Source of the DNA: Crocinitomicaceae bacterium
GTDB taxonomy: Bacteria > Bacteroidota > Bacteroidia > Flavobacteriales_D > Crocinitomicaceae
Assembly: GCA_024643365.1 (NCBI GenBank)
Contig: JAHENC010000003.1
Span: 1 to 64,000 of the forward strand
Reading direction: 5' to 3'
Length of the DNA stretch: 64,000 nt
The notes beneath the pieces were generated by a model. That model did not search any database. It was not told the origin of the DNA and saw nothing but the letters and a program-made list of their open reading frames with translations. Made by a program: the position numbers and the translations under genes. Shown one piece after another: positions 18,437 through 27,989 of the stretch. Each line of letters begins with the position of its first letter. Within the stretch, counting starts at the first letter, position 1.

Positions 18437-21400
18437 TTAGATTGATTTAGTTATGTTAAAAACGGTATCTCCTTCCGCTTCAATTGCTTCTTGTTGTCCT
18501 TCCGCTAATGATGTAAATTGTATATTATTAGCTAGGACTTCCGCGCAAATATACTGTTCAAATTGCTTGATTGCTTCGGTAATAATTTCCGTGGTTTGAA
18601 TTTGAACTGAAATGCGATCTGTCACTTCAAATCCGGAATCTTTTCTCATATTTTGAATACGGTTTACCACTTCGCGCGCAAGACCTTCTGCTTTTAATTC
18701 AGGGCTTAACGTAATATCTAATGCAACGGTGATTCCACCCTCACTTGCCACCAACCAACCTGGAATATCTTGTGCATTGATTTCAAAATCTGCCAAGTCC
18801 AGTTCGATGGATGTCCCATCTATTTCGCCATTCCAGCCTCCATTTGACTCAACAGATGCAATATCTTCTTGATCAAAACCAGCAACCAATGTCGCGATCG
18901 ACTTCATTTGCTTACCATATTTAGGTCCGATGGTTTTGAAGTTCGGTTTGATGCTTTTCACGAGCATTCCGGCTCCATCCGTCAATAATTCAAGTTCTTT
19001 CACGTTCACTTCTGAAAGAATGAGGTCTTTGACATGCATTAAATGATCTGCTACTTCCTGATTCAATACAGGGATCATGATTTTTTGAAGTGGCTGACGA
19101 ACGCGTAACATGTGTTTTTTACGCAAGCCAAGTACGAGTGAGCAAGACTTTTGAGCCAATTCCATTTGACTTTCTAAAGACTTGTCTATGAAGTGTTGAT
19201 TAACTTTCGGGAAAAGCGCTAAATGCACTGATTCTTCCTGATGTTTACCTGAAACAGCATTCAAATCTTGAAACAACTGATCCATAAAGAAAGGAGCAAT
19301 TGGTGAGGCAAGGATAGAAACAGTTTCCAAACATGTGTACAAGGTTTGATAAGCAGCCAATTTATCACTTGGATCATCATTTTTCCAAAAACGTCTTCTG
19401 CAAAGGCGCACATACCAATTGGATAATTGCTCAGTGACAAAGTCTTGAATCGCTCGACCTGCTTTTGTTGGCTCGTATTCGTTGTAAGCTGCATCCACAT
19501 CCGAGATTAATGAATGTAGTTTTGAAAGTACCCATCGATCAATTTCCGGACGGTCTTCCAAAGCGATATCCGCAGCAGAGTAATCAAATTCATCCAAATT
19601 TGCATACAATGCAAAGAAAGAATACGTGTTGTATAGCGTTCCGAAGAATTTACGTTGAACTTCGGTAATTCCTTCTAGGTCGAATTTCAGGTTATCCCAA
19701 GGTTGAGCATTCGTAATCATGTACCAGCGCGTCGCATCTGGACCATATTTCTCCAAGGTGCTGAATGGATCAATCCCATTTCCTAATCGCTTGGACATTT
19801 TCTGTCCATTTTTGTCTAATACCAATCCATTAGACACGACATTTTTGTACGCAACAGAATCAAATACCATCGTTGAAATTGCGTGTAAGGTATAGAACCA
19901 TCCACGTGTTTGATCCACACCTTCAGCGATGAAATCAGCCGGATATCCCGTGCGATTTTCAATAAGTTCTTTGTTTTCAAACGGATAATGCCATTGTGCA
20001 TACGGCATGGATCCAGAGTCAAACCAAACGTCGATGAGATCCGCTTCTCGTTTCATCGCTTTTCCTGAAGGAGAAACTAAAACGACCGCATCTACTTTGT
20101 GTTTGTGTAAATCAATTTGCGCGTAGTTTTCTGCGGACATATTTCCCGTTTCAAACTCAGCAAAAGGATTTGACTGCATGAATCCCGCAGCAATGGACTT
20201 TTCACATTCCGCTTTCAACTGCTCCACAGATTCGATGCAAATACGTTCATCTCCTTCTTCTGTTGACCAAATTGGAATAGGAATTCCCCAATACCTTGAG
20301 CGCGATAAATTCCAATCGTTAGCATTCTCCAACCATTTTCCAAATCGACCAGTGCCAGTAGATTCTGGTTTCCAATGAATGGTATTGTTCAACTCGACCA
20401 TACGGTCTTTTTTATCCGTCACACGAATGAACCAAGAATCGAGTGGATAGTATAAAACGGGTTTATCTGTTCTCCAACAATGTGGATAATTGTGCTCGTA
20501 TTTTTCGACTTTAAAAGCCTTATTTTCTTCTTTTAATTTGATGGCAATTTGGACATCCGCTGAACGTTCAGGCTCTTCTCCATCGTTGTAGTATTCATTC
20601 TTTACATACATTCCAGCGAATTCTCCCAACTCTGGACGAAAACGTCCTTGAAGGTCAACTAACGGAACCATGTTTCCGCGCTCGTCTGCAACCAACATCG
20701 CTGGAACTCCTGCATCAGCAGCTACTTTCGCATCATCCGCACCAAAGGTTGGTGCCGTGTGAACGATTCCGGTTCCATCTTCTGTTGTTACGAAATCACC
20801 CGGAATAACTACAAATGCCTTCTCGGGATTTTCCGCAGGAAGTGCATATGGCAATAATTGCTCGTAGGTATTTCCTAGCAAGTCTTTCCCAAGACATGTT
20901 CCTAAAACCACGTATGGAATCACTTTCGATCCCGCTTCGTAGCTTGATAAATCTGCTAATGACTCCTTCGCTTCGAATCCTTTACTGAATTGATATCCTA
21001 TCAGATTCTTGGCAAGAATAACGGTAATCGGTTCAAATGTATATTGGTTGTATGTTGCTACCAACGCATAGTCAATGTTTGGTCCAACTGTTAACGCTGT
21101 GTTTGACGGAAGCGTCCAAGGTGTTGTGGTCCATGCAAGAAAATGAATATCTTTTGTATGTGCACTTACCTCATCAGCTACCTGAAAAGTAGCTGCAATC
21201 GTCGCAGGATTGTTTGCTTTAAACATCGCAACCACTGTCGTATCTTTCACATCCTTGTAACAACCGGGTTGATTCAACTCGTGAGAAGAAAGTCCCGTTC
21301 CTGCTTTTGGTGAGTATGGTTGGATGGTGTAACCTTTGTAAATCAAATTTTTCTGATACAATTGTGACAGCAACCACCAAACAGATTCCATGTATTTTGG

Positions 21401-21865
21401 TTCGTAGGTGATGTATGGATTTTCCATATCGACCCAATACCCCATTTTCACGGTGAGGTCGTTCCAGATATCCGTGTAACGCATGACTGCTTTTCGACAG
21501 GCATCGTTATATTCATCGATGCTTATTTTAGTTCCGATGTCCTCTTTGGTAATTCCAAGTTCTTTTTCTACGCCAAGTTCAACTGGTAAACCATGGGTAT
21601 CCCACCCTGCTTTTCGTTTCACTTGTTTTCCTTTCAAGGTTTGATAGCGACAGAAAATATCCTTGATCGCTCGTCCCATCACGTGGTGAATTCCCGGTAG
21701 TCCATTTGCCGAAGGTGGTCCTTCGAAAAAGACATAGGAATCATTCCCTTCTCTTGTGGAAATAGATTTTTCGAAAATGGAATCATTTTGCCATTTTTCT
21801 AAAACCGATTGAGCCACATTGGGCAAATTTAATCCTTTGTATTCCGGATATTTTGAGCGCATCAT
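18437..21865 (-). CDS. ileS: Isoleucyl-tRNA synthetase
   Basis: 1142 residues. Class I signatures are the HIGH-equivalent SANGLPGIHHVMGRAIKD (residues ~52-69) and KMSKR in LDKNGQKMSKRLGNGIDP. The editing-domain region has LAWTTTPWTLPSNTAL and the core has PLDSWFIRVTD. It lacks the C-terminal Cys-rich zinc module of the E. coli-type enzyme and has a long C-terminal extension, as in the eukaryote-like IleRS2 group; that group is often less sensitive to mupirocin, though this is only inference. ATGATG offers two starts. A TTG-N20-TAAATTCG promoter lies just upstream. Confidence 0.97.
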   Translation of the reverse strand: MMRSKYPEYKGLNLPNVAQSVLEKWQNDSIFEKSISTREGNDSYVFFEGPPSANGLPGIHHVMGRAIKDIFCRYQTLKGKQVKRKAGWDTHGLPVELGVEKELGITKEDIGTKISIDEYNDACRKAVMRYTDIWNDLTVKMGYWVDMENPYITYEPKYMESVWWLLSQLYQKNLIYKGYTIQPYSPKAGTGLSSHELNQPGCYKDVKDTTVVAMFKANNPATIAATFQVADEVSAHTKDIHFLAWTTTPWTLPSNTALTVGPNIDYALVATYNQYTFEPITVILAKNLIGYQFSKGFEAKESLADLSSYEAGSKVIPYVVLGTCLGKDLLGNTYEQLLPYALPAENPEKAFVVIPGDFVTTEDGTGIVHTAPTFGADDAKVAADAGVPAMLVADERGNMVPLVDLQGRFRPELGEFAGMYVKNEYYNDGEEPERSADVQIAIKLKEENKAFKVEKYEHNYPHCWRTDKPVLYYPLDSWFIRVTDKKDRMVELNNTIHWKPESTGTGRFGKWLENANDWNLSRSRYWGIPIPIWSTEEGDERICIESVEQLKAECEKSIAAGFMQSNPFAEFETGNMSAENYAQIDLHKHKVDAVVLVSPSGKAMKREADLIDVWFDSGSMPYAQWHYPFENKELIENRTGYPADFIAEGVDQTRGWFYTLHAISTMVFDSVAYKNVVSNGLVLDKNGQKMSKRLGNGIDPFSTLEKYGPDATRWYMITNAQPWDNLKFDLEGITEVQRKFFGTLYNTYSFFALYANLDEFDYSAADIALEDRPEIDRWVLSKLHSLISDVDAAYNEYEPTKAGRAIQDFVTEQLSNWYVRLCRRRFWKNDDPSDKLAAYQTLYTCLETVSILASPIAPFFMDQLFQDLNAVSGKHQEESVHLALFPKVNQHFIDKSLESQMELAQKSCSLVLGLRKKHMLRVRQPLQKIMIPVLNQEVADHLMHVKDLILSEVNVKELELLTDGAGMLVKSIKPNFKTIGPKYGKQMKSIATLVAGFDQEDIASVESNGGWNGEIDGTSIELDLADFEINAQDIPGWLVASEGGITVALDITLSPELKAEGLAREVVNRIQNMRKDSGFEVTDRISVQIQTTEIITEAIKQFEQYICAEVLANNIQFTSLAEGQQEAIEAEGDTVFNITKSI

Positions 21866-21884
21866 TCTTGAACTTTTAAGATTG

Positions 21885-21915
21885 CGAATTTACGATAAAT
21901 GGAGCAAAGGAGCAA
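21885..21915 (-). promoter_or_regulatory. Probable ileS promoter, TTG-N20-TAAATTCG
   Basis: TTG (reverse strand of caa at 21913-21915) and TAAATTCG (21885-21892) are separated by 20 nt, with one mismatch in the -7 box. The box lies 19 nt before the ileS ATG. Confidence 0.5.
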
Positions 21916-21952
21916 GGAATAAAAGGTTCGCTGAACAAAGGGGATATTTGAT

Positions 21953-21960
21953 TATTTTTG
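21953..21960 (+). promoter_or_regulatory. -7 element TATTTTTG upstream of the GreA-like gene
   Basis: Perfect TAnnTTTG, about 48 nt before the ATG at 22009, within the 143-nt region divergent from ileS. CTG replaces TTG at the expected -33 position. Confidence 0.35.
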
Positions 21961-22008
21961 TTCAAACGTGCTTTTCAAATCATGAAATAATTTCTCTCCT
22001 TCATTCCC

Positions 22009-22455
22009 ATGTTAAAATCTACTGTACACCAACGATTGACTGATTTACTTATTCAAAAGCACGAAGAGTTAAACGCGATACGTTTAGATGCTTCCGATGG
22101 AAAATCAAACGATGCAAAAAGCTCTGCAGGAGACAAACACGAGGTGGGTGTTGCCATGGTTCAATTGGAACAAGAAAAACTCGGGAAACAAGTTCAAATC
22201 ATCGAAGAACAACTCACTTTATTATCTCGAATTGATTCAACAAAAAAGCACTTGAAAGTTAGTTTGGGGTCCTTGGTCAATTGTGAAAATCAATGGTATT
22301 ATTTCTCCATCGGACATGGCCTTTTAGAAGTAGGGAATCAAGCTGTGTTTTGTTTAAATCCACAAGCCCCATTGGGAACTGCACTGCTCGGTAAGTCTGA
22401 GAAGGACATGATCAGCTTTCAAGGAAGAAAAATGGTCATTCAATCCATATTTTAG
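22009..22455 (+). CDS. Small GreA/GreB-like C-terminal-domain protein
   Basis: 148 residues. The N-terminal half is charged and helical and contains DAKSSAGDKHEVGVAMVQLEQEK; the C-terminal half is beta-rich with SLVNCENQWYYFSIGHGLLEVG and PQAPLGTALLGK, recalling the FKBP-like C-terminal domain of GreA-type transcript-cleavage factors. The full GreA coiled coil with the acidic tip is not evident, so it may bind RNA polymerase without cleavage activity. Similar Flavobacteriales proteins are often mislabelled 3-oxoacyl-ACP synthase; nothing supports that here. It is followed 18 nt later by the YhiN-family flavoprotein. Confidence 0.7.
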   Translation: MLKSTVHQRLTDLLIQKHEELNAIRLDASDGKSNDAKSSAGDKHEVGVAMVQLEQEKLGKQVQIIEEQLTLLSRIDSTKKHLKVSLGSLVNCENQWYYFSIGHGLLEVGNQAVFCLNPQAPLGTALLGKSEKDMISFQGRKMVIQSIF

Positions 22456-22473
22456 GCTAATTTTGACCATCAT

Positions 22474-23694
22474 ATGTCGAAACATCACATCATCATTATT
22501 GGCGGAGGAGCTGCGGGATTTTTTGCTGCGTTAAGTGCAAAAAAACATCATCCGCAAGCGCAAGTCAGCATCTTAGAAAAATCATCCAAACTACTGTCGA
22601 AAGTAAAAATTTCCGGTGGTGGACGCTGTAATGTGACACATGCCTGTTTCGACAATAAACAGTTGGCTAGTTATTATCCTCGAGGAGAAAACTACCTGAA
22701 GAAAGCATTTGATCAGTTCAATGTTCAATCCACAATCGACTGGTTTGCCGAACGTGGGATTCCCATGAAAACCTATCCGGACGGCTGTTTATTTCCGGAA
22801 AGCAATGATTCACAAACCATCATCGATTGTTTTATCAACGAAGCGAAAAAACGCGGGATTCACATTTTAATGAATCAAGGAATTAAGAAAATCGAAGCGG
22901 TAAAAAACGGATTTAAACTGCATGCCGATCAAAAAGTTTTCGATGCTACACGCGTCATTGTGACTACCGGTGGTCAACCGAAACGCGGTAATTTTGATTG
23001 GTTGGAACAAATGGGACACGACATTATTGAGCCACTTCCCTCCTTGTTCACCTTCAATATGCCTGAAAATCCGGTACGTGAATTAATGGGTACTGTGGTT
23101 GAAAAAGCAAGCGTGAGAGTTGAGGGAACAAAACTCCTAGGGCAAGGTCCTTTGCTCATCACACACTGGGGAATGAGTGGTCCGGCTGTATTGTTGCTAT
23201 CCGCATGGGGAGCTCGTATTTTAGCCGAAAAAGGTTATCATTTTCATGTTTTAGTGAATTGGTTACACGAAATGAAGGAAGCTGATTTGCGTCAAAAAAT
23301 TGAGGTGACCGCTCAATTGCACGGCGCTAAAAAGGTACAGAACCTCAATCCATTTCACATTACAAACCGTCTCTGGCATTTTTTATTATCGAAAGCAGAA
23401 ATTCCAATTGAAATTCGTTGGCATGAGCTCGGAAAAAAGAATACGAATAAACTCGTAAATATCCTCCTAAACGATCGATACGAAGTGAAAGGTAAAACTA
23501 CCTTCAAAGAAGAATTCGTTACAGCAGGTGGCGTTTCAATGACGAATATCGACATTCGCAACATGGAAAGTAAACGCGTTCCAGGCTTGCACTTCGCAGG
23601 AGAAATACTAGACATTGATGGTATCACGGGTGGATTTAATTTCCAAGCCGCTTGGACCACTGGATTTATTGCCGGGAAAAATTGCCTTGATTAA
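22474..23694 (+). CDS. HI0933/YhiN-family FAD-dependent oxidoreductase
   Basis: 406 residues, the length of the TIGR00275 family. The N-terminal dinucleotide-binding motif is [18 protein letters not shown] (residues 6-23), followed by the family signature [12 protein letters not shown] and the C-terminal FAD motif [20 protein letters not shown]. Related proteins are sometimes called aminoacetone oxidase family, but the physiological substrate is unsettled. It is cytoplasmic and the second gene of a two-gene unit with the GreA-like protein. It overlaps asnS by 4 nt at the 3' end. Confidence 0.92.
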   Translation: MSKHHIIIIGGGAAGFFAALSAKKHHPQAQVSILEKSSKLLSKVKISGGGRCNVTHACFDNKQLASYYPRGENYLKKAFDQFNVQSTIDWFAERGIPMKTYPDGCLFPESNDSQTIIDCFINEAKKRGIHILMNQGIKKIEAVKNGFKLHADQKVFDATRVIVTTGGQPKRGNFDWLEQMGHDIIEPLPSLFTFNMPENPVRELMGTVVEKASVRVEGTKLLGQGPLLITHWGMSGPAVLLLSAWGARILAEKGYHFHVLVNWLHEMKEADLRQKIEVTAQLHGAKKVQNLNPFHITNRLWHFLLSKAEIPIEIRWHELGKKNTNKLVNILLNDRYEVKGKTTFKEEFVTAGGVSMTNIDIRNMESKRVPGLHFAGEILDIDGITGGFNFQAAWTTGFIAGKNCLD

Positions 23695-25139
23695 AATTCA
23701 GCGTTCAATGGCGTACGTGGGAAAGGAATGACATCACGTATGTTAGACATTCCAGTGACAAACATCACCATACGCTCAAATCCTAGTCCGAATCCAGCAT
23801 GTGGAACTGTTCCGAATTTACGCGTGTCCATGTACCACCAAAGTTCTTCTGCAGGAATGTGGAATTCTTCGCATTTTTGAAGCAATACATCGTAGCGCTC
23901 TTCACGTTGTGAACCACCAACAATCTCACCGATTCCTGGGAACAATACATCCATCGCTGCAACGGTTTTACCGTCTTCATTCAAGCGCATGTAGAATGCT
24001 TTGATTTTCGCTGGATAATCCGTTAAAATGACTGGACAGTTGAATTCTTTTTCTACCAAGTAACGTTCGTGTTCGCTTTGTAGGTCAATCCCCCACTCTA
24101 CTGGGTATTTGAATTTTTTCTTTTTGTAATGATTGGAATTCATCAAAACGTCAATCGCCTCAGTGTAAGTCAATCGTTTAAATGGATTTTCAATGACGAA
24201 TTTCAAGCGTTCCAACAAGGTCATCTCATTGCGTTCATTTTGTGGTTTCTGTGCTTGTTCTTGCGCATCGCGCTCACTTAAGAACTTCACATCCTCCGAA
24301 CAATTGTTGAGGATATATGAACAAATGTATTTTAGGAAATCTTCCGTTAAGTCCATGTTGTCTTTCAAATTATTGAAGGCCACTTCGGGTTCAATCATCC
24401 AAAATTCAGCAAGGTGACGTGAAGTATTTGAATTCTCTGCTCTAAATGTTGGTCCAAACGTATATACTTGACCAAGCGCAGTAGCTGCTAATTCTGCTTC
24501 TAACTGACCAGAAACGGTCAAATTCACTGCTTTTCCAAAGAAATCCTCTTTAAAGTCAACCGAACCATCTTCATTCAATGGTGGATTTTTTGCGTCAAGT
24601 GTCGTCACACGAAACATTTCTCCCGCACCTTCCGCATCAGAACCTGTAATGATTGGTGTATGCAGGTAATAGAATCCACGGTCATTAAAGAACTGGTGAA
24701 TGGCAAATGCCACCGAATGACGGATACGGAAAACAGCACCAAACGTATTTGTTCTAAAGCGTAAATGTGCTTGTTCACGCAAGAAATCCAAACTATGACG
24801 TTTTGGCTGCATGACTGTTTTTTGAACCTCATCTGGATGGGCATCACCTAAAATTTCAATGTTTTCCACTTGTAATTCTACTTGTTGACCAGCACCTTGA
24901 GATTCCACCAATTTTCCAGTTAACGATAATGCGGAAGCAGTCGTGATGCGCTTTAAAAGTGCTTCATCCCATTGTTCAAAATCAACAACAGCTTGAATAT
25001 TAGCCATACATGAACCATCATTCAATTGAATGAAACGGTTACTACGGAAGGCACGCACCCAACCTTTTACATTGATTTCTTCACCTATTTTCAATGGTGA
25101 ATTTTCAGCTAAAATCTCGGAAATTCGGTATCTTTTCAT
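23691..25139 (-). CDS. asnS: Asparaginyl-tRNA synthetase
   Basis: 482 residues. An N-terminal OB-fold anticodon-binding domain ([20 protein letters not shown]) precedes a class II catalytic core. Motif 2 is [21 protein letters not shown], with the Arg that contacts ATP, and motif 3 is [21 protein letters not shown]. The HLAEFWMIE wording separates AsnRS from AspRS. Its presence implies direct charging of tRNA-Asn. A TAACTTTG box is 5 nt before the ATG. Confidence 0.97.
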   Translation of the reverse strand: MKRYRISEILAENSPLKIGEEINVKGWVRAFRSNRFIQLNDGSCMANIQAVVDFEQWDEALLKRITTASALSLTGKLVESQGAGQQVELQVENIEILGDAHPDEVQKTVMQPKRHSLDFLREQAHLRFRTNTFGAVFRIRHSVAFAIHQFFNDRGFYYLHTPIITGSDAEGAGEMFRVTTLDAKNPPLNEDGSVDFKEDFFGKAVNLTVSGQLEAELAATALGQVYTFGPTFRAENSNTSRHLAEFWMIEPEVAFNNLKDNMDLTEDFLKYICSYILNNCSEDVKFLSERDAQEQAQKPQNERNEMTLLERLKFVIENPFKRLTYTEAIDVLMNSNHYKKKKFKYPVEWGIDLQSEHERYLVEKEFNCPVILTDYPAKIKAFYMRLNEDGKTVAAMDVLFPGIGEIVGGSQREERYDVLLQKCEEFHIPAEELWWYMDTRKFGTVPHAGFGLGFERMVMFVTGMSNIRDVIPFPRTPLNAEF

Positions 25140-25144
25140 GGATG

Positions 25145-25152
25145 CAAAGTTA
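25145..25152 (-). promoter_or_regulatory. -7 element TAACTTTG of asnS
   Basis: Perfect TAnnTTTG, 5 nt before the ATG, the same box and the same spacing as at galE and sco1. Confidence 0.5.
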
Positions 25153-25184
25153 GTTGATTTCAGCTAAATAGCCGAGCACCGAAC

Positions 25185-25580
25185 TTAATTCCTCCAAGAA
25201 ATTCCAAGTTTTTGAAGTTCTTCTTCCGAAATCGTGGGTGGAAAGGTTGCTCTCTCTAATTTCGAACGCACCAATTCAGCCACTTTCAGTGCCTCCTCAG
25301 ATGTTTTAAATCCTTGATTTCCTGGAACTCCTGGAATCGTTTGTTGGTTAATGATTTGTTTGCCATTTTCGCTGATGTAATAACCCCAGCCTTCGGGTTG
25401 TAAAAATGTTGCGACGGTAAATCGAGAAACACTTCCTGTCGATTCTTTAGTCCCTTCATCCATGTTTTTTATGGGCGCAACCTTTGGTTCTTGAGGAGTC
25501 TCACTTGGAGATTCGGTTTTTACCGTTTCGGAACACGCAAAAAGCATGATACAGGTGAATAAGGAAAAGACTAGTCGCAT
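25185..25580 (-). CDS. DUF4907 lipoprotein
   Basis: 131 residues. Signal peptide with lipobox (MRLVFSLFTCIMLFAC, Cys at 16), a low-complexity Ser/Thr/Pro linker, then a DUF4907-type domain with GWGYYISENGKQIINQQTIP, GVPGNQGFKTSEEALKVAEL and PPTISEEELQKLGI. DUF4907 proteins are known next to Kelch-repeat proteins in Bacteroidota, exactly the arrangement here: the start overlaps the end of a Kelch gene by 10 nt. Its role is unknown; as an outer-membrane lipoprotein it could anchor or process the Kelch proteins, which is inference. Confidence 0.85.
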   Translation of the reverse strand: MRLVFSLFTCIMLFACSETVKTESPSETPQEPKVAPIKNMDEGTKESTGSVSRFTVATFLQPEGWGYYISENGKQIINQQTIPGVPGNQGFKTSEEALKVAELVRSKLERATFPPTISEEELQKLGISWRN

Positions 25581-26773
25581 TTTACAAACGTTTTCGCGTG
25601 TTTCTTGCCATTAATTTCACATTGAAAAATATAGGTTCCACTTGGCAATTGCGACACATCTACTTCCAATTGATTACCTTGTTCCGAGGATTCAAAAAGT
25701 TGTTTTCCATCCGTCGTGTGAATTCGAAAATGCCCTAACATTTGATCTGAGAAAATATGGAGTTGGTTTTGTACAGGATTTGGGTATAATTTAACAGAAA
25801 CTGTTTCAAGCGAATTCAAATCTGCCGTTCCGGAATACCCCCAAAAATCTTCCAGGAAAAAACCATTATATCCTCCTCCAACATACGAAACACCATCGAT
25901 GTAAAATGCAAAGGCATTTTTCCTTCCCGATGCAGGAATATTTGCTCGTTGAATCCATGCATTCAAGTAATAATTGTACTCATAAAGGTCATTCTTGAAG
26001 TCACCGTTGATGTCCTCCCCCGTTCCTACATAAGCAACAGAAAGTGCTCCCCAAGCGACAGCGCCTGCGCGAGGTGATCCAGGAAACGCCGCTTTATCTA
26101 TCCATGTATCTGATTGAACATCGTACATCCATAAGTCATTATTAAGCGTGCCGTCGTCACCTGTTCCAACAAAGCCGAATCCGTTCAATTCAAAAGCCAC
26201 AGCATCGCGTCTGGCGGTTCCAGCAAAATCAGCTACTTGTGACCATGTATTTGTTTCCGGATTGTAGGAATAAAAATCTTTATTCAATCCACTGGCGCTC
26301 TCTCCTGTTCCAATATACGCAACGTTGGCTGAAGTAAAACACACGGCTTGTCTTCGCGCCGATCCAGAAAAATTTGCTTTTTGCGACCAGGTCTCCGTCT
26401 GTGGATTAAATTCCCAAAGGTCTTTCATGTAGGCCACTGTTTGAGTTTGTCCTAAGCATACGTATGCTTTTTGTATGTTTTCATGGTTCAAGGAAAATGC
26501 ACAAGCAGAACCTCGTTCTAGTCCATCACCTGAGGCGCCACCAAGGGAGACTTCTTCATCCCAGTCATCTTGAAAGGGTGAATACGAATACATTTTTCGT
26601 TTAAAACCAAAATCGTCTAATCCACCAATAAGTAACCCAACTTGGGACAATGACACCGCACAACTTGCTGATTTTGGTGAACCTTTTACGGTATCACGTG
26701 GAAACCAATAGTCCTGCGCACCTGCTTGATGCGTGAAAAAAAACAAAACAAATCCTAAAAAATACTTATTCAT
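25571..26773 (-). CDS. Secreted Kelch-repeat protein with T9SS sorting domain (copy 3)
   Basis: 400 residues. The signal peptide MNKYFLGFVLFFFTHQAGAQ is followed by about six Kelch-like beta-propeller blades of ~50 residues, each with a W.....F.G..R..A..F......Y.GtG pattern (for example NTWSQVADFAGTARRDAVAF), then a type A T9SS C-terminal domain (residues ~325-400) with VKLYPNPVQNQLHIFS and PSGTYIFQCEINGKK. It should be exported across the outer membrane and attached to the surface or released. It is the fourth gene of a five-gene operon and paralogous to the next two genes upstream. Confidence 0.9.
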   Translation of the reverse strand: MNKYFLGFVLFFFTHQAGAQDYWFPRDTVKGSPKSASCAVSLSQVGLLIGGLDDFGFKRKMYSYSPFQDDWDEEVSLGGASGDGLERGSACAFSLNHENIQKAYVCLGQTQTVAYMKDLWEFNPQTETWSQKANFSGSARRQAVCFTSANVAYIGTGESASGLNKDFYSYNPETNTWSQVADFAGTARRDAVAFELNGFGFVGTGDDGTLNNDLWMYDVQSDTWIDKAAFPGSPRAGAVAWGALSVAYVGTGEDINGDFKNDLYEYNYYLNAWIQRANIPASGRKNAFAFYIDGVSYVGGGYNGFFLEDFWGYSGTADLNSLETVSVKLYPNPVQNQLHIFSDQMLGHFRIHTTDGKQLFESSEQGNQLEVDVSQLPSGTYIFQCEINGKKHAKTFVKCD

Positions 26774-26776
26774 CTC

Positions 26777-27988
26777 CTATTCAATTATGATTTGTTTTTG
26801 AATATATTCACCACTCGAGAACAGAATTCTTGCATAATAAGCACCTGTTGGCAATTGTCTTAGGTCTAATTCCAAAAAGTTTGATTGACTTAAGTTTTGA
26901 CGGTAATAACATTTACCCAAGGCATCAACCACTTGAATTTCTTCCATGTAGGTTTCTGAGGTTACGCGAAGGATTCCATTGCTTGGATGGGGATAAATTT
27001 GACAAGCAATATCAGTTTCGTTCAAATCTGCATAATTAGGCGCGGCATATTCTTGAATGCTCGCCTTTTTCCCTGAATACCCTTTGCCAAGTCCCACAAA
27101 AGCGCGGTTATTGACAACAAAACTAATGGCATTTTTACGTTCACTGCCACCATAAGCGCAGCGAACTTCCCATTCATTGATTTCTGGATTATATTCGATT
27201 AAATCACCTAATAAGCCTCCGTTTGTGCCCAAACAAATGAATCCACGATTATTTATTGAGAAAGAACAAGCACTTCCGCGTTCACTGCCAATAAAGTCGG
27301 CTATTTGGGTCCATTGGTTGGAACCAGGATTGTAGCGGTAAAAATCTTTTTTGTAGGTGTCTTGGTTTGCTCCTAGTCCAACATATCCTTGATTTCCTAT
27401 GGAAAAGGAACTCAATTGATAACGTACGCCGCCTGGTAAATTTGCACGTTGGATCCATTGGTCAGAGCTTGGTTTATACTCCCATAATTGGCTTGAGTAA
27501 AGACTTGGACCCCACTTACCACCGCAGATGTACCCTTTGTTATCCGCAGAAAATGCAGTAGCGAAATAAACGCCATTTCCACCTGAACCTGGAAAATCAG
27601 CTTTTTGAGTCCAGCTATTTATGCTTGGGTCATATTCCCATAAGTCTTTCAATTTTGAACCTAGCAACGCATTTGCGTTGTCAATTCCTGTTCCGACATA
27701 TCCTTTTCCATTGACGGAAAAAGCTACTGCATCTCTGCGTGCTGAACCGGGAAGATCCGCCTTTTGCGTCCAAGTATCAGAATTAGGGTCATATTGCCAA
27801 AGGTCTTTTAGCAGGGCCTCTGCTGTATCAATTCCAGTAGAAACATAACCAAAATCGCCTATGGAAAAAGCAACAGCACGTTCTCTTTTCCCTGCTGTGA
27901 AATCTGTTTTTTTCGTCCAAGTATTGTATTGATTGAAGGCCAACAGTGGTAAAAGACAAAAGATCAACAAGTAACTTTTCTTTTTCAT
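26777..27988 (-). CDS. Secreted Kelch-repeat protein with T9SS sorting domain (copy 2)
   Basis: 403 residues. Signal peptide MKKKSYLLIFCLLPLLAFNQ, then Kelch-like blades with the recurring TWTQKADLPGSARRDAVAFS and GKGYVGTGID patterns. The C-terminal T9SS type A domain (residues ~330-403) has CQIYPHPSNGILRVTS and PTGAYYARILFSSG. Ligand unknown. It is separated by 3 nt from copy 3 and 1 nt from copy 1, so these are clearly co-transcribed tandem paralogues. Confidence 0.9.
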   Translation of the reverse strand: MKKKSYLLIFCLLPLLAFNQYNTWTKKTDFTAGKRERAVAFSIGDFGYVSTGIDTAEALLKDLWQYDPNSDTWTQKADLPGSARRDAVAFSVNGKGYVGTGIDNANALLGSKLKDLWEYDPSINSWTQKADFPGSGGNGVYFATAFSADNKGYICGGKWGPSLYSSQLWEYKPSSDQWIQRANLPGGVRYQLSSFSIGNQGYVGLGANQDTYKKDFYRYNPGSNQWTQIADFIGSERGSACSFSINNRGFICLGTNGGLLGDLIEYNPEINEWEVRCAYGGSERKNAISFVVNNRAFVGLGKGYSGKKASIQEYAAPNYADLNETDIACQIYPHPSNGILRVTSETYMEEIQVVDALGKCYYRQNLSQSNFLELDLRQLPTGAYYARILFSSGEYIQKQIIIE

Positions 27989-27989
27989 A

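Noticed and set aside
21866-22008. Search for a T-box or tRNA leader upstream of ileS
   Set aside because: The region is only 143 nt, shared with a divergent gene, and shows no specifier hairpin, T-box sequence or tRNA cloverleaf.
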